From NCBI GenBank assembly GCA_947624215.1, contig CANQJJ010000003.1:1-64000 (forward strand): 64,000 bases of DNA, written 5' to 3'. The DNA is from an uncultured Clostridia bacterium (GTDB taxonomy: Bacteria; Bacillota; Clostridia; Christensenellales; Borkfalkiaceae). Of this stretch, positions 7,505 to 17,011 are shown piece by piece (positions within the stretch are counted from its first letter, which is position 1; each line of letters opens with the position of its first letter). Both the position numbers and the translations under genes were made by a program. A model generated the notes under the pieces. The model did no database searches. It saw only the letters and a list, made by a program, of their open reading frames with translations, and was not told the DNA's origin.

Positions 7505-10500
7505 ATGAAACATCGGCTCGGGAAGCGTTTTACATCGCTGGTCGTCGCCTCGGCGATGCTGTTTCCGTTCGCGTCCGGCCTTGCGGCATGCGGCGGGGAG
7601 CAGACTGCCACGGGAAACGGATTTGCGTCGGTGAGCGAAACCACCATCACGGATGACTATGCCGTGAACGGGCTCGAAAAGGAGATCGCCTATCTTCTTT
7701 CGCTCGACGAGGACAGATTGCTCGCAGACTTTCGCGACAACGCGATGCTGGACACGGAGGGGGCGGCCGTTTACGGCGGAGGCTGGGAGGGCGCGCTCAT
7801 CGGCGGGCACACGCTCGGCCACTATCTCTCCGCCCTTGCACAGGCATATGCCAACGCGGGCACACCGGACGCCGACAGGGCAAAATTGAAGACGCGCATC
7901 GAGTCCATGGTCTCCGCCCTCGAGAAGTGCCAGCAGGCGGCGAGGAGCGCGGGTGCGAAAGCGGGATTTTTGTGGGGGGCGCGTCTCCTCAATGCGGAAA
8001 ACCCCGAGATCCAGTTCGACAACGTGGAACAGGGGCGCACCAACATCTCGACGGAGGCATGGGTGCCGTGGTATACCATGCACAAGATCTTGGCGGGGCT
8101 CATCGACGTATACAATTTTACGGGCAACGGGACGGCCAAGAAAGTGGCAACGGACCTCGGCGATTGGGTCTACAACCGCGTGTCCGCATGGACGGAGGCG
8201 ACGCGCGCGACGGTGCTCAACACCGAATACGGCGGCATGAACGACGCCCTCTACAACCTCTACCGGATCACGGGGGACGAGCGCCATGCCGTTGCCGCGC
8301 ACAAGTTCGACGAGGACATCGCCAACCCCGGGAGGACGACTTCGCTCTTTGAAGACATTCTTGCCGACGGCCCCGATTACCTCGATGGCCGCCACGCGAA
8401 CACGACCATCCCCAAGGTCATCGGCGCGCTCAACCGCTATCTGACGCTCGACGGAAAGACGGTGGAGGGAGAGAGGGTGGACGCCTCCGAGATGCTCACG
8501 CTCGCCGAGAAATTCTGGACGCGCGTCGTGGAGCATCACAGCTATGTCACGGGCGGCAACTCCGAGTGGGAGCACTTCGGGAGGGACGACGTGCTCGACG
8601 CCGAGCGCACCAACGCCAACTGCGAGACGTGCAACGTCTACAACATGCTCAAACTTTCGCGTATGCTCTTTTCCGTCACCAAGGAGAAAAAATATTTGGA
8701 TTTTTACGAAAGGGCGTATTACAATGCGATATGGTCGTCCCAAAACCCCGAGACGGGCATGACGACCTATTTCCAGCCCATGGCGACGGGGTACTTTAAG
8801 GTGTATTCCACCCCCGAAAACAATTTCTGGTGCTGCACGGGGAGCGGGATGGAGAGCTTCACCAAGCTCAACGACAGCATCTACTACCTCGGCGAAGGGG
8901 AGACGTACGTCGCGATGTATCTTGCCTCCGCGCTGGATGCGGGCGGGTTGAAACTTGCGATGGACGCCGACCTCGAAAACTCGGATACCGTCACCCTCCG
9001 CGTGGAGAGCGGCAAGACGGATCTGAAGCTCCGCGTACCCGATTGGACGGGGTTATTCTCGGTCATGGTAGGAGGCAATGAGGTCGAGGACGACATTTCG
9101 GACGGATTTTTCACTGTCCCCGTCAAGGGCGGAGACGAGGTAAAGATCACCCTTGAAAGGGAGGTGCGGGCGCACGGCATCGCCGACGATCCCAACGTCT
9201 ATGCCTTTACCTACGGGCCCTTCGTGCTCTCGGCTGAGCTCGGCACCGCCAACATGACGACGACCACGACGGGCGTCAACGTCACCGTGCCGCAGTATAG
9301 CGACCTCGGCGGGTTCTCGCAGAACGTGAAGCTCGCGGGCGGCAGTACAGAGAGCTTTATGGACAGCATCGGCGAGCATCTCGTAAAGGGAGACGACGGC
9401 AAATTCCGCCTCACGGGCACCGACCAAAATCTTGTCTATTCCTATCACTTCCGCCAGCATTCGCAGCGCTACGGCATCTACTTCCACTTCTTCGGAAGCG
9501 GCGAGGAGGCGGAGGACGGCTCCGTCTATACATATGAGAAGATCGACACCGTGCAGCCCGGATACGGCCAATATGAAAATGACGATTGGCACGCGATGAA
9601 CGACGGGGGCTCCGTCTCTTCGACGACGGACGAAGAGCTCGCAACTTCGCGCTATGCAACGGCGGGCGGCAGCTTTACCTACCGCATGGCCGTCAAGAAG
9701 GGGGAGAAGAATTATCTTGTCGCCTATTTTGCGGCGGGAGATGCGGACAAGAGCATCGTTATCGAGGCAAACGGGACGGTCATCTACGACAAACTTCTCG
9801 GTTACAGCGGCCCCGAAAAGATGTATGAGGTCCTCATCCCCATCCCCGATGAGATCGTGGCGGCGGCCGTGTCTACGATGATAGGCGGGGAGACGCGCGA
9901 CCTTATCACCGTCGGGGTGAGCGGTGCCGACGGACAGCAGTCGGCGCGCATCGGCAGCTTCCTCTATACCGCGCTCGTCACCTTCCGCGGGGAATTCACG
10001 GGCACGCGCGATGAACAGGTGGCCTACTTCGTGGATTGCGGGGACTATGACGTCGACACGGTCTCTGCGGGCGACAGCTTCGGAAAGTTCCAGTCCAAGA
10101 CCGAACAGCTCTTCGGCATCGATTACGCGACGGGCATGTATTGGGGGCTCTGCGACGGCTCCGATCCCACACAGGGGACGGCTGGGAGCGCGTCCGCGGC
10201 GGGCGGCATCAGCTCGGCGAATACGTGGGCGATGGAGCAGGGGAACATCTCCGACGGCGCCGCAAAGACCGTCACAAACCGTTACACCAAGAACCAATAC
10301 GAGAACAATGTCCCCCGCAAACTCGAATATCTCTTTGAATTGCCCGACGGGGATTACACCGTGGAGATCTACCTCCTCGACCCGTGGGGCTGCTCGAAGA
10401 ACGTGACCGTGTCCGCAGACGGCAACCCTGTTCTTACAAATTGCGAGACGGGGAAAGCGCTCACGGCGGAGGTCAGCGTTTACGGCGGGTTCCTCAGGCT

Positions 10501-10558
10501 GGACTTCACGACGGCCGACAAGTGCATCAATCTTGCCTATATCAAGATCTCGTTCTGA
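7505..10558 (+). CDS. GH127-type (DUF1680) beta-L-arabinofuranosidase lipoprotein
   Basis: The 1017-residue protein starts with a signal peptide and lipobox (GLAAC, Cys about 29), so it should be tethered outside the cell membrane. Residues of about 45-600 are a DUF1680/GH127 domain: GGWEGALIGGHTLGHYLSA near the start, the zinc-ligand pair E374-T-C376 (in NCETCNVYNMLKLSR) and C443-C444 (FWCCTG). These correspond to the Glu, Cys and catalytic Cys residues of the characterised Bifidobacterium enzyme HypBA1. The C-terminal 400 residues hold beta-rich modules, the last of malectin or carbohydrate-binding type (VEIYLLDPWG). Predicted role: release of L-arabinofuranose from plant glycans, under the divergent AraC regulator. 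RBS GGGGAGG. Confidence 0.9.
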   Translation: MKHRLGKRFTSLVVASAMLFPFASGLAACGGEQTATGNGFASVSETTITDDYAVNGLEKEIAYLLSLDEDRLLADFRDNAMLDTEGAAVYGGGWEGALIGGHTLGHYLSALAQAYANAGTPDADRAKLKTRIESMVSALEKCQQAARSAGAKAGFLWGARLLNAENPEIQFDNVEQGRTNISTEAWVPWYTMHKILAGLIDVYNFTGNGTAKKVATDLGDWVYNRVSAWTEATRATVLNTEYGGMNDALYNLYRITGDERHAVAAHKFDEDIANPGRTTSLFEDILADGPDYLDGRHANTTIPKVIGALNRYLTLDGKTVEGERVDASEMLTLAEKFWTRVVEHHSYVTGGNSEWEHFGRDDVLDAERTNANCETCNVYNMLKLSRMLFSVTKEKKYLDFYERAYYNAIWSSQNPETGMTTYFQPMATGYFKVYSTPENNFWCCTGSGMESFTKLNDSIYYLGEGETYVAMYLASALDAGGLKLAMDADLENSDTVTLRVESGKTDLKLRVPDWTGLFSVMVGGNEVEDDISDGFFTVPVKGGDEVKITLEREVRAHGIADDPNVYAFTYGPFVLSAELGTANMTTTTTGVNVTVPQYSDLGGFSQNVKLAGGSTESFMDSIGEHLVKGDDGKFRLTGTDQNLVYSYHFRQHSQRYGIYFHFFGSGEEAEDGSVYTYEKIDTVQPGYGQYENDDWHAMNDGGSVSSTTDEELATSRYATAGGSFTYRMAVKKGEKNYLVAYFAAGDADKSIVIEANGTVIYDKLLGYSGPEKMYEVLIPIPDEIVAAAVSTMIGGETRDLITVGVSGADGQQSARIGSFLYTALVTFRGEFTGTRDEQVAYFVDCGDYDVDTVSAGDSFGKFQSKTEQLFGIDYATGMYWGLCDGSDPTQGTAGSASAAGGISSANTWAMEQGNISDGAAKTVTNRYTKNQYENNVPRKLEYLFELPDGDYTVEIYLLDPWGCSKNVTVSADGNPVLTNCETGKALTAEVSVYGGFLRLDFTTADKCINLAYIKISF

Positions 10559-10604
10559 GCGCCTTTTCCACACAAAAATTTTATCGTGTATTTCTTAGAA
10601 TATG

Positions 10605-10637
10605 AAAGCGGTTTGGCAGTTTGCCAAACCGCTTTTC
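10605..10637 (+). terminator. Terminator after the GH127 gene
   Basis: A 13-14 bp stem (AAAGCGGTTTGGCA / TTGCCAAACCGCTTT) is followed by T residues. Confidence 0.9.
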
Positions 10638-10716
10638 AGAAGACCCATCATGGTAAGACCCATCATGGTCCGACAAAAAATTTTTCCACAATTACGCAAA
10701 AATTCTCAATAGACGA

Positions 10717-10745
10717 TTGACGGCGGGCGGATTGCATGCTATAAT
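10717..10745 (+). promoter_or_regulatory. Sigma-A promoter of the DUF4143 ATPase
   Basis: TTGACG (10717-10722), 17 bases, TATAAT (10740-10745). A TTG start read at 10717 would fall in the -35 box, which settles the true start at 10768. Confidence 0.85.
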
Positions 10746-10767
10746 AAATAAAAAAACGGGGATAGCT

Positions 10768-12027
10768 ATGGAGATCGCAAGAGATCTTTACTTGCAAAAA
10801 CTCATCGGTCATAAGCATAACGGGCTTGTCAAGATCGTCACGGGGGTGCGGCGGTGCGGGAAGTCGTACCTGCTCTTTACGCTCTTTTATCATCATCTCC
10901 TGAAAGAGGGCGTCCCCGCCGACCATATTGTCCGTGTCTCGCTCGAAGATTACGGCAATAAAGCCCTGCAAAACCCCGACGAACTCTATGCATTTGTCAA
11001 GGCGCAGATCAAGGACGGCGCGCCGCACTACATTCTTTTGGACGAGATCCAGCTTGTTCCGAATTTCGAGAGCGTCGTCAACGGATTTCTGCACATCCCG
11101 AACGTTGATATTTACGTCACGGGGAGCAATTCCAAATTTTTGTCGAGCGACATCATCACGGAATTCCGCGGGCGCGGGGATGAGATCCGCGTTTTTCCGC
11201 TCAACTTTTCGGAGTTTTACTCTGCGCTCGAATCCAATACGCCCTTTCATCGGGCTTGGCTTGAATATGCGACCTACGGCGGAATGCCGCTCTGCCTTTC
11301 GATGAAGACGGAGGCGGACAAGGCAAAATATTTGCAAGACCTGTTCGCAACGACCTATCTTGCGGATATCATCAATCGGAACAATTTGCGCGGGAACGCC
11401 GAGATAGGGGAGCTCACCGATATCCTCGCCTCGTCGATCGGCTCGCTCACCAACCCTTTGAAGCTGTCGAACACCTTCAATTCGCAAAAAAGCCTGAAAC
11501 TCTCCGCCAACACGATCTCAGCGTATCTCGATCACCTGCAAGATGCGTTTCTGATCGAACGGGCCGTCCGTTACGATATCAAAGGTAAAAAATATATCAA
11601 CACGCCGTCAAAGTACTATTTCGTCGACGTGGGACTGAGGAATGCACGGCTCTCCTTCCGCCAACAGGAATACAACCACATCATGGAGAACGTCGTCTAT
11701 AACGAGCTGAGACTGCGCGGCTATTCGGTCGACGTCGGCGTGGTGGAGACCAACCTGAAAGCGAACGGCGCGTCACAGAGAAAGCAGCTCGAAGTGGACT
11801 TTGTGGCCAACCTCGGAAGCAGAAGATATTATATCCAATGCGCCTACCGTTTGCCCGACGAGGAAAAGCGGAAGCAGGAATTCTCTTCTCTTCTCGGGAT
11901 AGGCGACGCTTTCAGGAAGATCGTCATCGTGGGAGAAGAAGTGCTGACGGGCTATAACGAACAGGGAATTTTGATCGCCGCGCTTTCAGATTTCCTTTCC
12001 GATCCCGAAAAGACATTGAATTGGTAG
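10768..12027 (+). CDS. AAA_14/DUF4143 family ATPase
   Basis: The 419-residue protein is an AAA-type ATPase with C-terminal DUF4143 domain. The P-loop is GVRRCGKS (26-33), an atypical GxRRxGKS form normal for the family, and Walker B is YILLDEIQ (88-95); a TGSNSKFLSS sensor-like motif follows. The C-terminal part has the winged-helix segment (SANTISAYLDHLQDAFLI) and the nuclease-like ending with ENVVYNEL and VDFVANLG. The molecular role of these proteins is not established; they are common as single genes and have been proposed as mobile or defence-like elements. The start at 10768 has GGGGA seven bases upstream. It stands alone, flanked by terminators on both sides. Confidence 0.88.
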   Translation: MEIARDLYLQKLIGHKHNGLVKIVTGVRRCGKSYLLFTLFYHHLLKEGVPADHIVRVSLEDYGNKALQNPDELYAFVKAQIKDGAPHYILLDEIQLVPNFESVVNGFLHIPNVDIYVTGSNSKFLSSDIITEFRGRGDEIRVFPLNFSEFYSALESNTPFHRAWLEYATYGGMPLCLSMKTEADKAKYLQDLFATTYLADIINRNNLRGNAEIGELTDILASSIGSLTNPLKLSNTFNSQKSLKLSANTISAYLDHLQDAFLIERAVRYDIKGKKYINTPSKYYFVDVGLRNARLSFRQQEYNHIMENVVYNELRLRGYSVDVGVVETNLKANGASQRKQLEVDFVANLGSRRYYIQCAYRLPDEEKRKQEFSSLLGIGDAFRKIVIVGEEVLTGYNEQGILIAALSDFLSDPEKTLNW

Positions 12028-12053
12028 CGCACTGCCGCAGATCCCGATACATT

Positions 12054-12073
12054 ACGCCCTTCGGGGGCGTTTT
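12054..12073 (+). terminator. Terminator after the DUF4143 ATPase
   Basis: ACGCCC-TTCG-GGGCGT type hairpin followed by TTTG. The next 160 bp up to cysK hold one small hairpin (TTGGC / GCCAA, about 12194-12210) but no feature I can name. Confidence 0.7.
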
Positions 12074-12230
12074 GTTTCACAAAGGATCGACATTCAGATT
12101 TCACAGATGTATCATGGAAATGTCACGGGCGTTGCATATGATAAAACGAAAAGGGTCGGCGGGGCATGTGCGGCAAGAGCTCCTGCGGGGGGCTTGGCGT
12201 CTTCTGCCAAACGATCCGGGAGGCTTGAAT

Positions 12231-13145
12231 ATGGCAAAGTACACAAACATCGCAGAGGCGGTGGGGAACACGCCCATCGTGGAACTTCGGCGCACGGAGG
12301 CGGGGCTGCACGCCAAAATTTTCGCCAAGCTCGAATGCTTCAACCCCGCGGGGAGCGTGAAGGACAGGGTCGCCCTTGCCATGATCGAAGACGCCGAAGC
12401 GCGCGGGGTGCTCCCTGCGGGCGGGCTCATCATCGAGCCGACTTCGGGCAATACGGGCATCGGGATCGCGGCGATCGGCAGTGCCAAGGGGTACCATGTC
12501 TGCATCGTCATGCCAGAAACGATGAGCGAGGAGCGCAGAAGGCTCATCAAGGCCTACGGCGCGGAGCTGGTGCTCACCGAGGGCGCAAAGGGGATGAAGG
12601 GCGCCATTGCGCGCGCGGAGGAATTGAAAGAGCAACGCGGCGGCGTCATCTTGGGGCAGTTCACGAACCCCGCCAATCCGCGCGTCCACTACCTGACGAC
12701 GGGCCCCGAGATCTGGAGAGACATGGAGGGCAAGGCGGACATCCTCGTCGCGGGCGTGGGCACGGGCGGCACGCTCACGGGTGCGGGCAGATATCTCAAA
12801 GAGCGGAATGCTGCCGTGAAGGTGGTCGCCGTCGAACCTGCCTCTTCGCCCGTCCTCAGCAAGGGCGTCGCAGGGGCGCACAAGATACAGGGCATCGGCG
12901 CGGGATTCGTGCCCGCCGTGCTCGACCGAACTGTCATCGACGAGATCATTGCCGTCACCGACGGGGACGCCTTTGCCGCGGGCAGGGAGATCGGGAAGGA
13001 GGGATTTCTCGCCGGGATCTCCTCGGGCGCGGCGCTTTGGGCGGCAAAGGAGCTTGCCAAGCGCCCCGAAAATGCGGGCAAGAACATCGTCGTCATCTTC
13101 CCCGACGGCGGCGACAGATACCTCTCCACGCAGCTCTTCGCGTGA
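12231..13145 (+). CDS. cysK: Cysteine synthase A (O-acetylserine sulfhydrylase)
   Basis: This PLP enzyme makes L-cysteine from O-acetylserine and sulfide. The 304-residue protein has the PLP lysine in NPAGSVKDR (K44), the substrate loop TSGNTGIG, GTGGTLTGAG for phosphate binding and GISSGAALWAA near the end. The start is the ATG at 12231, preceded by GGGAGG; an upstream in-frame extension of 70 codons has no homology and begins inside the previous gene. A copy of the recurrent word (GGTACCATGTCTGCATC) lies inside the gene at 12491 and encodes the conserved GYHVCIV strand. It is followed by a bidirectional terminator shared with rqcH. Confidence 0.95.
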   Translation: MAKYTNIAEAVGNTPIVELRRTEAGLHAKIFAKLECFNPAGSVKDRVALAMIEDAEARGVLPAGGLIIEPTSGNTGIGIAAIGSAKGYHVCIVMPETMSEERRRLIKAYGAELVLTEGAKGMKGAIARAEELKEQRGGVILGQFTNPANPRVHYLTTGPEIWRDMEGKADILVAGVGTGGTLTGAGRYLKERNAAVKVVAVEPASSPVLSKGVAGAHKIQGIGAGFVPAVLDRTVIDEIIAVTDGDAFAAGREIGKEGFLAGISSGAALWAAKELAKRPENAGKNIVVIFPDGGDRYLSTQLFA

Positions 13146-13162
13146 GAACTCCCGCCAAAAAG

Positions 13163-13188
13163 AAAAAGACAGCGCGGCTGTCTTTTTT
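13163..13188. terminator. Bidirectional terminator between cysK and rqcH
   Basis: AAAAGACAGC-GCG-GCTGTCTTTT with T runs on both strands. A copy of the recurrent word (CTCGGACATGGGTGGCAC) follows at 13208-13225. Confidence 0.9.
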
Positions 13189-13233
13189 GTTTATGTGAGC
13201 GTCCGTCTCGGACATGGGTGGCACAAAAAAGGT

Positions 13234-14874
13234 CTATTTGAGCTCTGCGGGGTTTCCTGCGAGCGTCGTGAAAGAGGAATAGGTGACGAAACCCGCCTTG
13301 GCGCCCTTGGGCTTTTTCACGAATTTGACGCGGCAACAGTCGACGGGGACGCGGTCATCCCGCGAGTCGGAGTAGCGCGCGCAGATGTCGGCGGCGTATT
13401 GCAAAACTTCGGCGGGGACTTCCCGTCCCTCCGTCTTCACGATGACGTGGCAGGAGTGGTAGCGCCGGGCGTGCAGCCAGAAGTCGTCGGGGGAGGCGCC
13501 GCGCACGAGGCGGTCGTTCTGCAAGTTGTTGCGGCCCGCAACGATTCGGAACCCCTCTTTTTCAAAGGTGCGGAAGGGCACTTCCGGCCGCTTCTTGGTC
13601 CGCTTTTGTTGCTCGCGGATGAGCCCCGCCTGCATGAGTTCCTCCTCCGCCGAGAGCAGGTCTTCCTCCGTCTCCGCCGAGGCGAGTGCCGCGGAGAGGC
13701 TCAATAGGTATTCCAGCTCCTCGCGCGTCTCGGCTTCCTGCGGGGCAAGCATCTCGAGCGTGCGCTTTTGCTTGCGGTAGCGTTTGAAGTAGCTCTGCGC
13801 GTTCTCGGAGGGGGTGAGGCGGGCGTCGAGGGCGATCCTGATGCGCGTGCCGTCGTACCAATTGTCGAGCTCGGCCCCCTGCATGCCGCGGGAGAGCGCG
13901 TAGAGATTGGCCGTAAGCACCTCCCCCTTGACGCGGAGCTGTTCGCAGTCGGCACATTCGCGCTGTTTTTCGAGGATCTGGGCCAGCCGCTTTTCCTGCT
14001 TCTTGACGGCGGCCGAGACCGCTGCGTTCAGCCTGCGCTTGGTCCCCTCAAACTTCTTTGCCGTGCGCCGGCGGGCGTAGTAGTAAGACTGCGCCTCCGA
14101 GAGCGTTTCGAATGCTTGCCCGCCCTCCGTCATCCTCGCTGCAAAATCGACGGGGATCCCGTCCCGCATGACGACGCAGGGGCATACCATGTCCGAGAAG
14201 ATATAGTTGTAAACGTGCTCTGTGAGGTCTCCGCCGCGGTAGGAAGCGGCAATGTTTTCCGCCGTCGAGGGGGCGAGGCCCATGACGCGGGTGAAGAGGT
14301 AGTGCCCGAGGTCGGAGGGGGCATTTTGGAGCACGGCGGCGAGGGCGGCCCTGTCCAAGGCGCTCACCTTTCCCTCCTGCGGGGCGGGGAGAGCGTATTT
14401 CACCCCCGCGAAGATCATGCGCTTGGTGCCCGCGTCGAGCGAGGTCATTTTCAGGGCGCCGAGGATGACGTCCTGCCCGTCGCACAGGATGAGGTTGGAG
14501 TATTTGCCCATGACTTCGAGATAGAGGCGGTGCTCGGCCGTCTCGAACTCCGTGCTCCCCCGCATGCGGAAGAGCATGATGCGCTCGAATCCCACGAGTT
14601 CGGCGGATAAGATCTCGGCGCCCTGGATGTGCTTTCTGAGCAACATGCAGAAATTGGGCGCGACGAGGGGGACCTCCGTCTCCGAGGCGTCGAAATAGGC
14701 CCCGCATTCCGAGGCGTTGGTACTCAGGATCAGCTTTCTCGTGCGCCCGCCCGTGTAGAGGATGAGATGCACCTCGTCCTTGTCGGGCTGGATGATCTTG
14801 TTGATGCGCCCGCCCCCGATGAGCCCGTTGAGTTCGCGCGCGATGTGTCTGAGCGTAAATGCGTCCTGCGGCAT
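13234..14874 (-). CDS. rqcH: RqcH/NFACT ribosome quality control protein (Rqc2 homologue)
   Basis: The 546-residue protein is the bacterial NEMF/Rqc2 homologue, which binds stalled 50S-peptidyl-tRNA complexes and adds alanine tails. The older family name is fibronectin-binding protein FbpA. The NFACT-N domain (1-220) has the conserved NFCMLLRKHIQGA, a central coiled coil spans about 260-400, and the NFACT-R domain (from about 440) has DDFWLHARRYHSCHVIV and VKKPKGAKAGFVTYSSFTTL. Length fits the family. It is transcribed from a good promoter at 14928-14956, divergent from tig, so two quality-control loci share one intergenic region. Confidence 0.93.
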   Translation of the reverse strand: MPQDAFTLRHIARELNGLIGGGRINKIIQPDKDEVHLILYTGGRTRKLILSTNASECGAYFDASETEVPLVAPNFCMLLRKHIQGAEILSAELVGFERIMLFRMRGSTEFETAEHRLYLEVMGKYSNLILCDGQDVILGALKMTSLDAGTKRMIFAGVKYALPAPQEGKVSALDRAALAAVLQNAPSDLGHYLFTRVMGLAPSTAENIAASYRGGDLTEHVYNYIFSDMVCPCVVMRDGIPVDFAARMTEGGQAFETLSEAQSYYYARRRTAKKFEGTKRRLNAAVSAAVKKQEKRLAQILEKQRECADCEQLRVKGEVLTANLYALSRGMQGAELDNWYDGTRIRIALDARLTPSENAQSYFKRYRKQKRTLEMLAPQEAETREELEYLLSLSAALASAETEEDLLSAEEELMQAGLIREQQKRTKKRPEVPFRTFEKEGFRIVAGRNNLQNDRLVRGASPDDFWLHARRYHSCHVIVKTEGREVPAEVLQYAADICARYSDSRDDRVPVDCCRVKFVKKPKGAKAGFVTYSSFTTLAGNPAELK

Positions 14875-14927
14875 GTTTCCCGTCCCCCTGCCGTCCCTCT
14901 TTGCGTGCGGACGGCGGTTTTTCCACC

Positions 14928-14956
14928 ATTATACCGTAAAAAGCAAAAAATGTAAA
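14928..14956 (-). promoter_or_regulatory. Promoter of rqcH
   Basis: On the minus strand: TTTACA (14956-14951), 17 bases, TATAAT (14933-14928). Confidence 0.75.
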
Positions 14957-15033
14957 CAAAAACGCTTTTCTTTTCGCGCGCGATATGCTAAAATATGGGG
15001 TGCAAAAACATAGAAAGTGAATAGGAGTCAGAA

Positions 15034-16344
15034 ATGAATTACGAAATCGCAACTGCGGAAAAGAGCACGGTGAAGATCTCCATGACCTTCTCCCCCGAGG
15101 AATGGGCCGAGGCCAACGACAAGGCGTTCAAAGAGAACCGCCACAAGTATGCCGTCAACGGCTTCCGCAAGGGCAAGGTGCCCCGCCACATCCTCGAGCT
15201 CTACTACGGCAAGGGCCTTTTCTACGAGGAGGCGCTCAACCTTCTCCTCGAAGAACACTATGAGAGCGTCATCGAAAAGGAGGAGAAAAACCACGAGTTC
15301 GTCGGCCGCGCTTCCTTCGAGATCGGGGAGGGCACGGACCTCGACGCGGGCAACATCGTCCTCATCGCCACCGTTCCCGTCAAGCCCGACGTGCAACTTG
15401 GCGCCTATACGGGTATAAAAATCCCCCGTTACGACTATACTGTTACGGATGCCGACGTCGACAGGGAGATCGATTCCGTCCGCGAGCGCATCGCAACGCC
15501 CGTGGAGGTCACAGACCGCCCCGCGGCACTCAAAGATACCGTCAACATCGACTTTGTCGGCACCGTCGACGGCAAGGAGTTCGACGGCGGCAAGGCGGAG
15601 GGGTATGACCTCACCCTCGGCTCGGGGCAATTCATCCCCGGCTTCGAAGAGGGCGTCGTCGGCATGAACCTCGGCGAGGAGCGCGACGTCAACGTCACCT
15701 TCCCCGAGGACTACCAATCCGAAGAGCTGAAAGGCAAGCCCGCCGTCTTCAAGGTGACCCTGCATAAGATCACGGGCAAGCAGCTGCCTGCCTTCGACGA
15801 CGAATTCGCCAAGAAGATGGGGGCGGACAGCGTGGACGGCTACAAAGCCAAGGTGCGCGAACGCATCGAAAAGAACGCAGCGGCACGCTCCCGCGATATG
15901 ACGGAGAACTCCATCATCGGCGAGATCGCAAAGAACGCCACCGCCGAGATCCCCGAGGCCATGATCGAACGGGAGGAGGAGCTCTCGATGCAGCGGCTGG
16001 AATACAGCCTCATGCAGCAGAGCATCAAGCTTGAAGACTATCTCGCCTATGTCGGCTCCACGCGCGAGGAATACATGAAGAATTTCGAGGACGACGCGAG
16101 AAAGACCGTCCTCAACCAGCTCATCGTGGAAAAGATCATCGCGCTCGAGAACATCACCGCCGCGGAGGAGGAAGTGGAGGCCAAGATCGCCGAGCAGGCC
16201 GCTTCCGTCGGCAAGGAGCCCGAAGAATATAAGAAGACGATGGATCCCCGCCAGAGGCAATACATCGAGAGCGACATCAAAGTGAGCAAGCTCTTCGACT
16301 TCCTCATGGCAAATAACCAAATGATCGCGGAGGCACAGGAATGA
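15034..16344 (+). CDS. tig: Trigger factor
   Basis: Ribosome-associated chaperone with peptidyl-prolyl isomerase activity. The 436-residue protein has the ribosome-binding signature GFRKGKVPR (about 44-52), the FKBP domain (about 160-245; [16 protein letters not shown]), and an alpha-helical, charged C-terminal chaperone domain. AGGAG stands six bases before the ATG. It overlaps clpP by four bases (ATGA) and forms the classic tig-clpP-clpX cluster. A plausible promoter with an extended -10 (TGCTAAAAT) lies at about 14986-14994. Confidence 0.96.
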   Translation: MNYEIATAEKSTVKISMTFSPEEWAEANDKAFKENRHKYAVNGFRKGKVPRHILELYYGKGLFYEEALNLLLEEHYESVIEKEEKNHEFVGRASFEIGEGTDLDAGNIVLIATVPVKPDVQLGAYTGIKIPRYDYTVTDADVDREIDSVRERIATPVEVTDRPAALKDTVNIDFVGTVDGKEFDGGKAEGYDLTLGSGQFIPGFEEGVVGMNLGEERDVNVTFPEDYQSEELKGKPAVFKVTLHKITGKQLPAFDDEFAKKMGADSVDGYKAKVRERIEKNAAARSRDMTENSIIGEIAKNATAEIPEAMIEREEELSMQRLEYSLMQQSIKLEDYLAYVGSTREEYMKNFEDDARKTVLNQLIVEKIIALENITAAEEEVEAKIAEQAASVGKEPEEYKKTMDPRQRQYIESDIKVSKLFDFLMANNQMIAEAQE

Positions 16345-16934
16345 TCAGAGATTACTACAACATCCCCTACGTCGTTGAACGCACTTCGGGCGGCGAACGC
16401 TCCTACGACCTCTATTCGAGACTGCTCGAAGACCGCATCATCTTCCTCTCGGGGGAGGTGGAAGACACCATGGCCAACGCCATCGTCGCCCAGCTCATCT
16501 TCCTCGAAGCCAAGGATCCCTCCAAGGACATCAGCCTGTATATCAACAGCCCCGGCGGCTCTGTCTCCGCGGGCATGGCCATCTACGACACGATGAACTA
16601 CATCAAGTGCGACGTCTCGACCATCTGCATCGGCATGGCGGCCTCGATGGGCGCCTTCCTGCTCTCCTCGGGGGCCAAGGGCAAGCGCTTTGCTTTGAAG
16701 AACAGCGAGATCATGATCCACCAGCCCCTCGGCGGCGCACAGGGTCAGGCGAGCGACATCAAGATACAGGCCGAGCACATTCTGAAAATCAAGGATAAGA
16801 TGACGCGCATCCTCGCCGAGAATACGGGCAAGCCCTATGAGATCGTCGCGCGGGATACCGACCGCGACAACTATCTCTCCGCCGACGAGGCTATGGCATA
16901 CGGCATCATCGACCGCGTCTACGTCAAGCGCTGA
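16341..16934 (+). CDS. clpP: ATP-dependent Clp protease proteolytic subunit
   Basis: The 197-residue serine peptidase forms the tetradecameric barrel served by ClpX and by ClpC, both encoded in this window. The catalytic residues are in place: Ser102 (GMAASMGAF), His127 (IMIHQPLGG) and the Asp of ARDTDRDNY. The [19 protein letters not shown] block is canonical. Translation is coupled to tig through a four-base overlap. Confidence 0.97.
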   Translation: MIRDYYNIPYVVERTSGGERSYDLYSRLLEDRIIFLSGEVEDTMANAIVAQLIFLEAKDPSKDISLYINSPGGSVSAGMAIYDTMNYIKCDVSTICIGMAASMGAFLLSSGAKGKRFALKNSEIMIHQPLGGAQGQASDIKIQAEHILKIKDKMTRILAENTGKPYEIVARDTDRDNYLSADEAMAYGIIDRVYVKR

Positions 16935-17011
16935 AAGCATGGGATGAGCTCATCCGTGGCACCCATGTCCGCGACAGACCCTTCGCGACATCAAAATTTG
17001 TAAGGAGTTTT
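16935..17011 (+). promoter_or_regulatory. clpP-clpX junction hairpin containing the recurrent word
   Basis: The 77-bp gap holds GGATGAGCTCATCC, a perfect 14-bp palindrome, inside a larger pairing CATGGG (16939-16944) with CCCATG (16963-16968). The right arm is part of the recurrent word GGCACCCATGTCCGCGA. No promoter is evident, so the hairpin may be an RNA processing or stability element between the two cistrons. Confidence 0.5.

Noticed and set aside
10717-10767. Upstream start for the DUF4143 ATPase
   Set aside because: The alternative start coincides with the -35 box of its own promoter.
12028-12230. T-box or other riboswitch before cysK
   Set aside because: Only a small hairpin is present; no T-box sequence, specifier loop or terminator/antiterminator pair could be identified.
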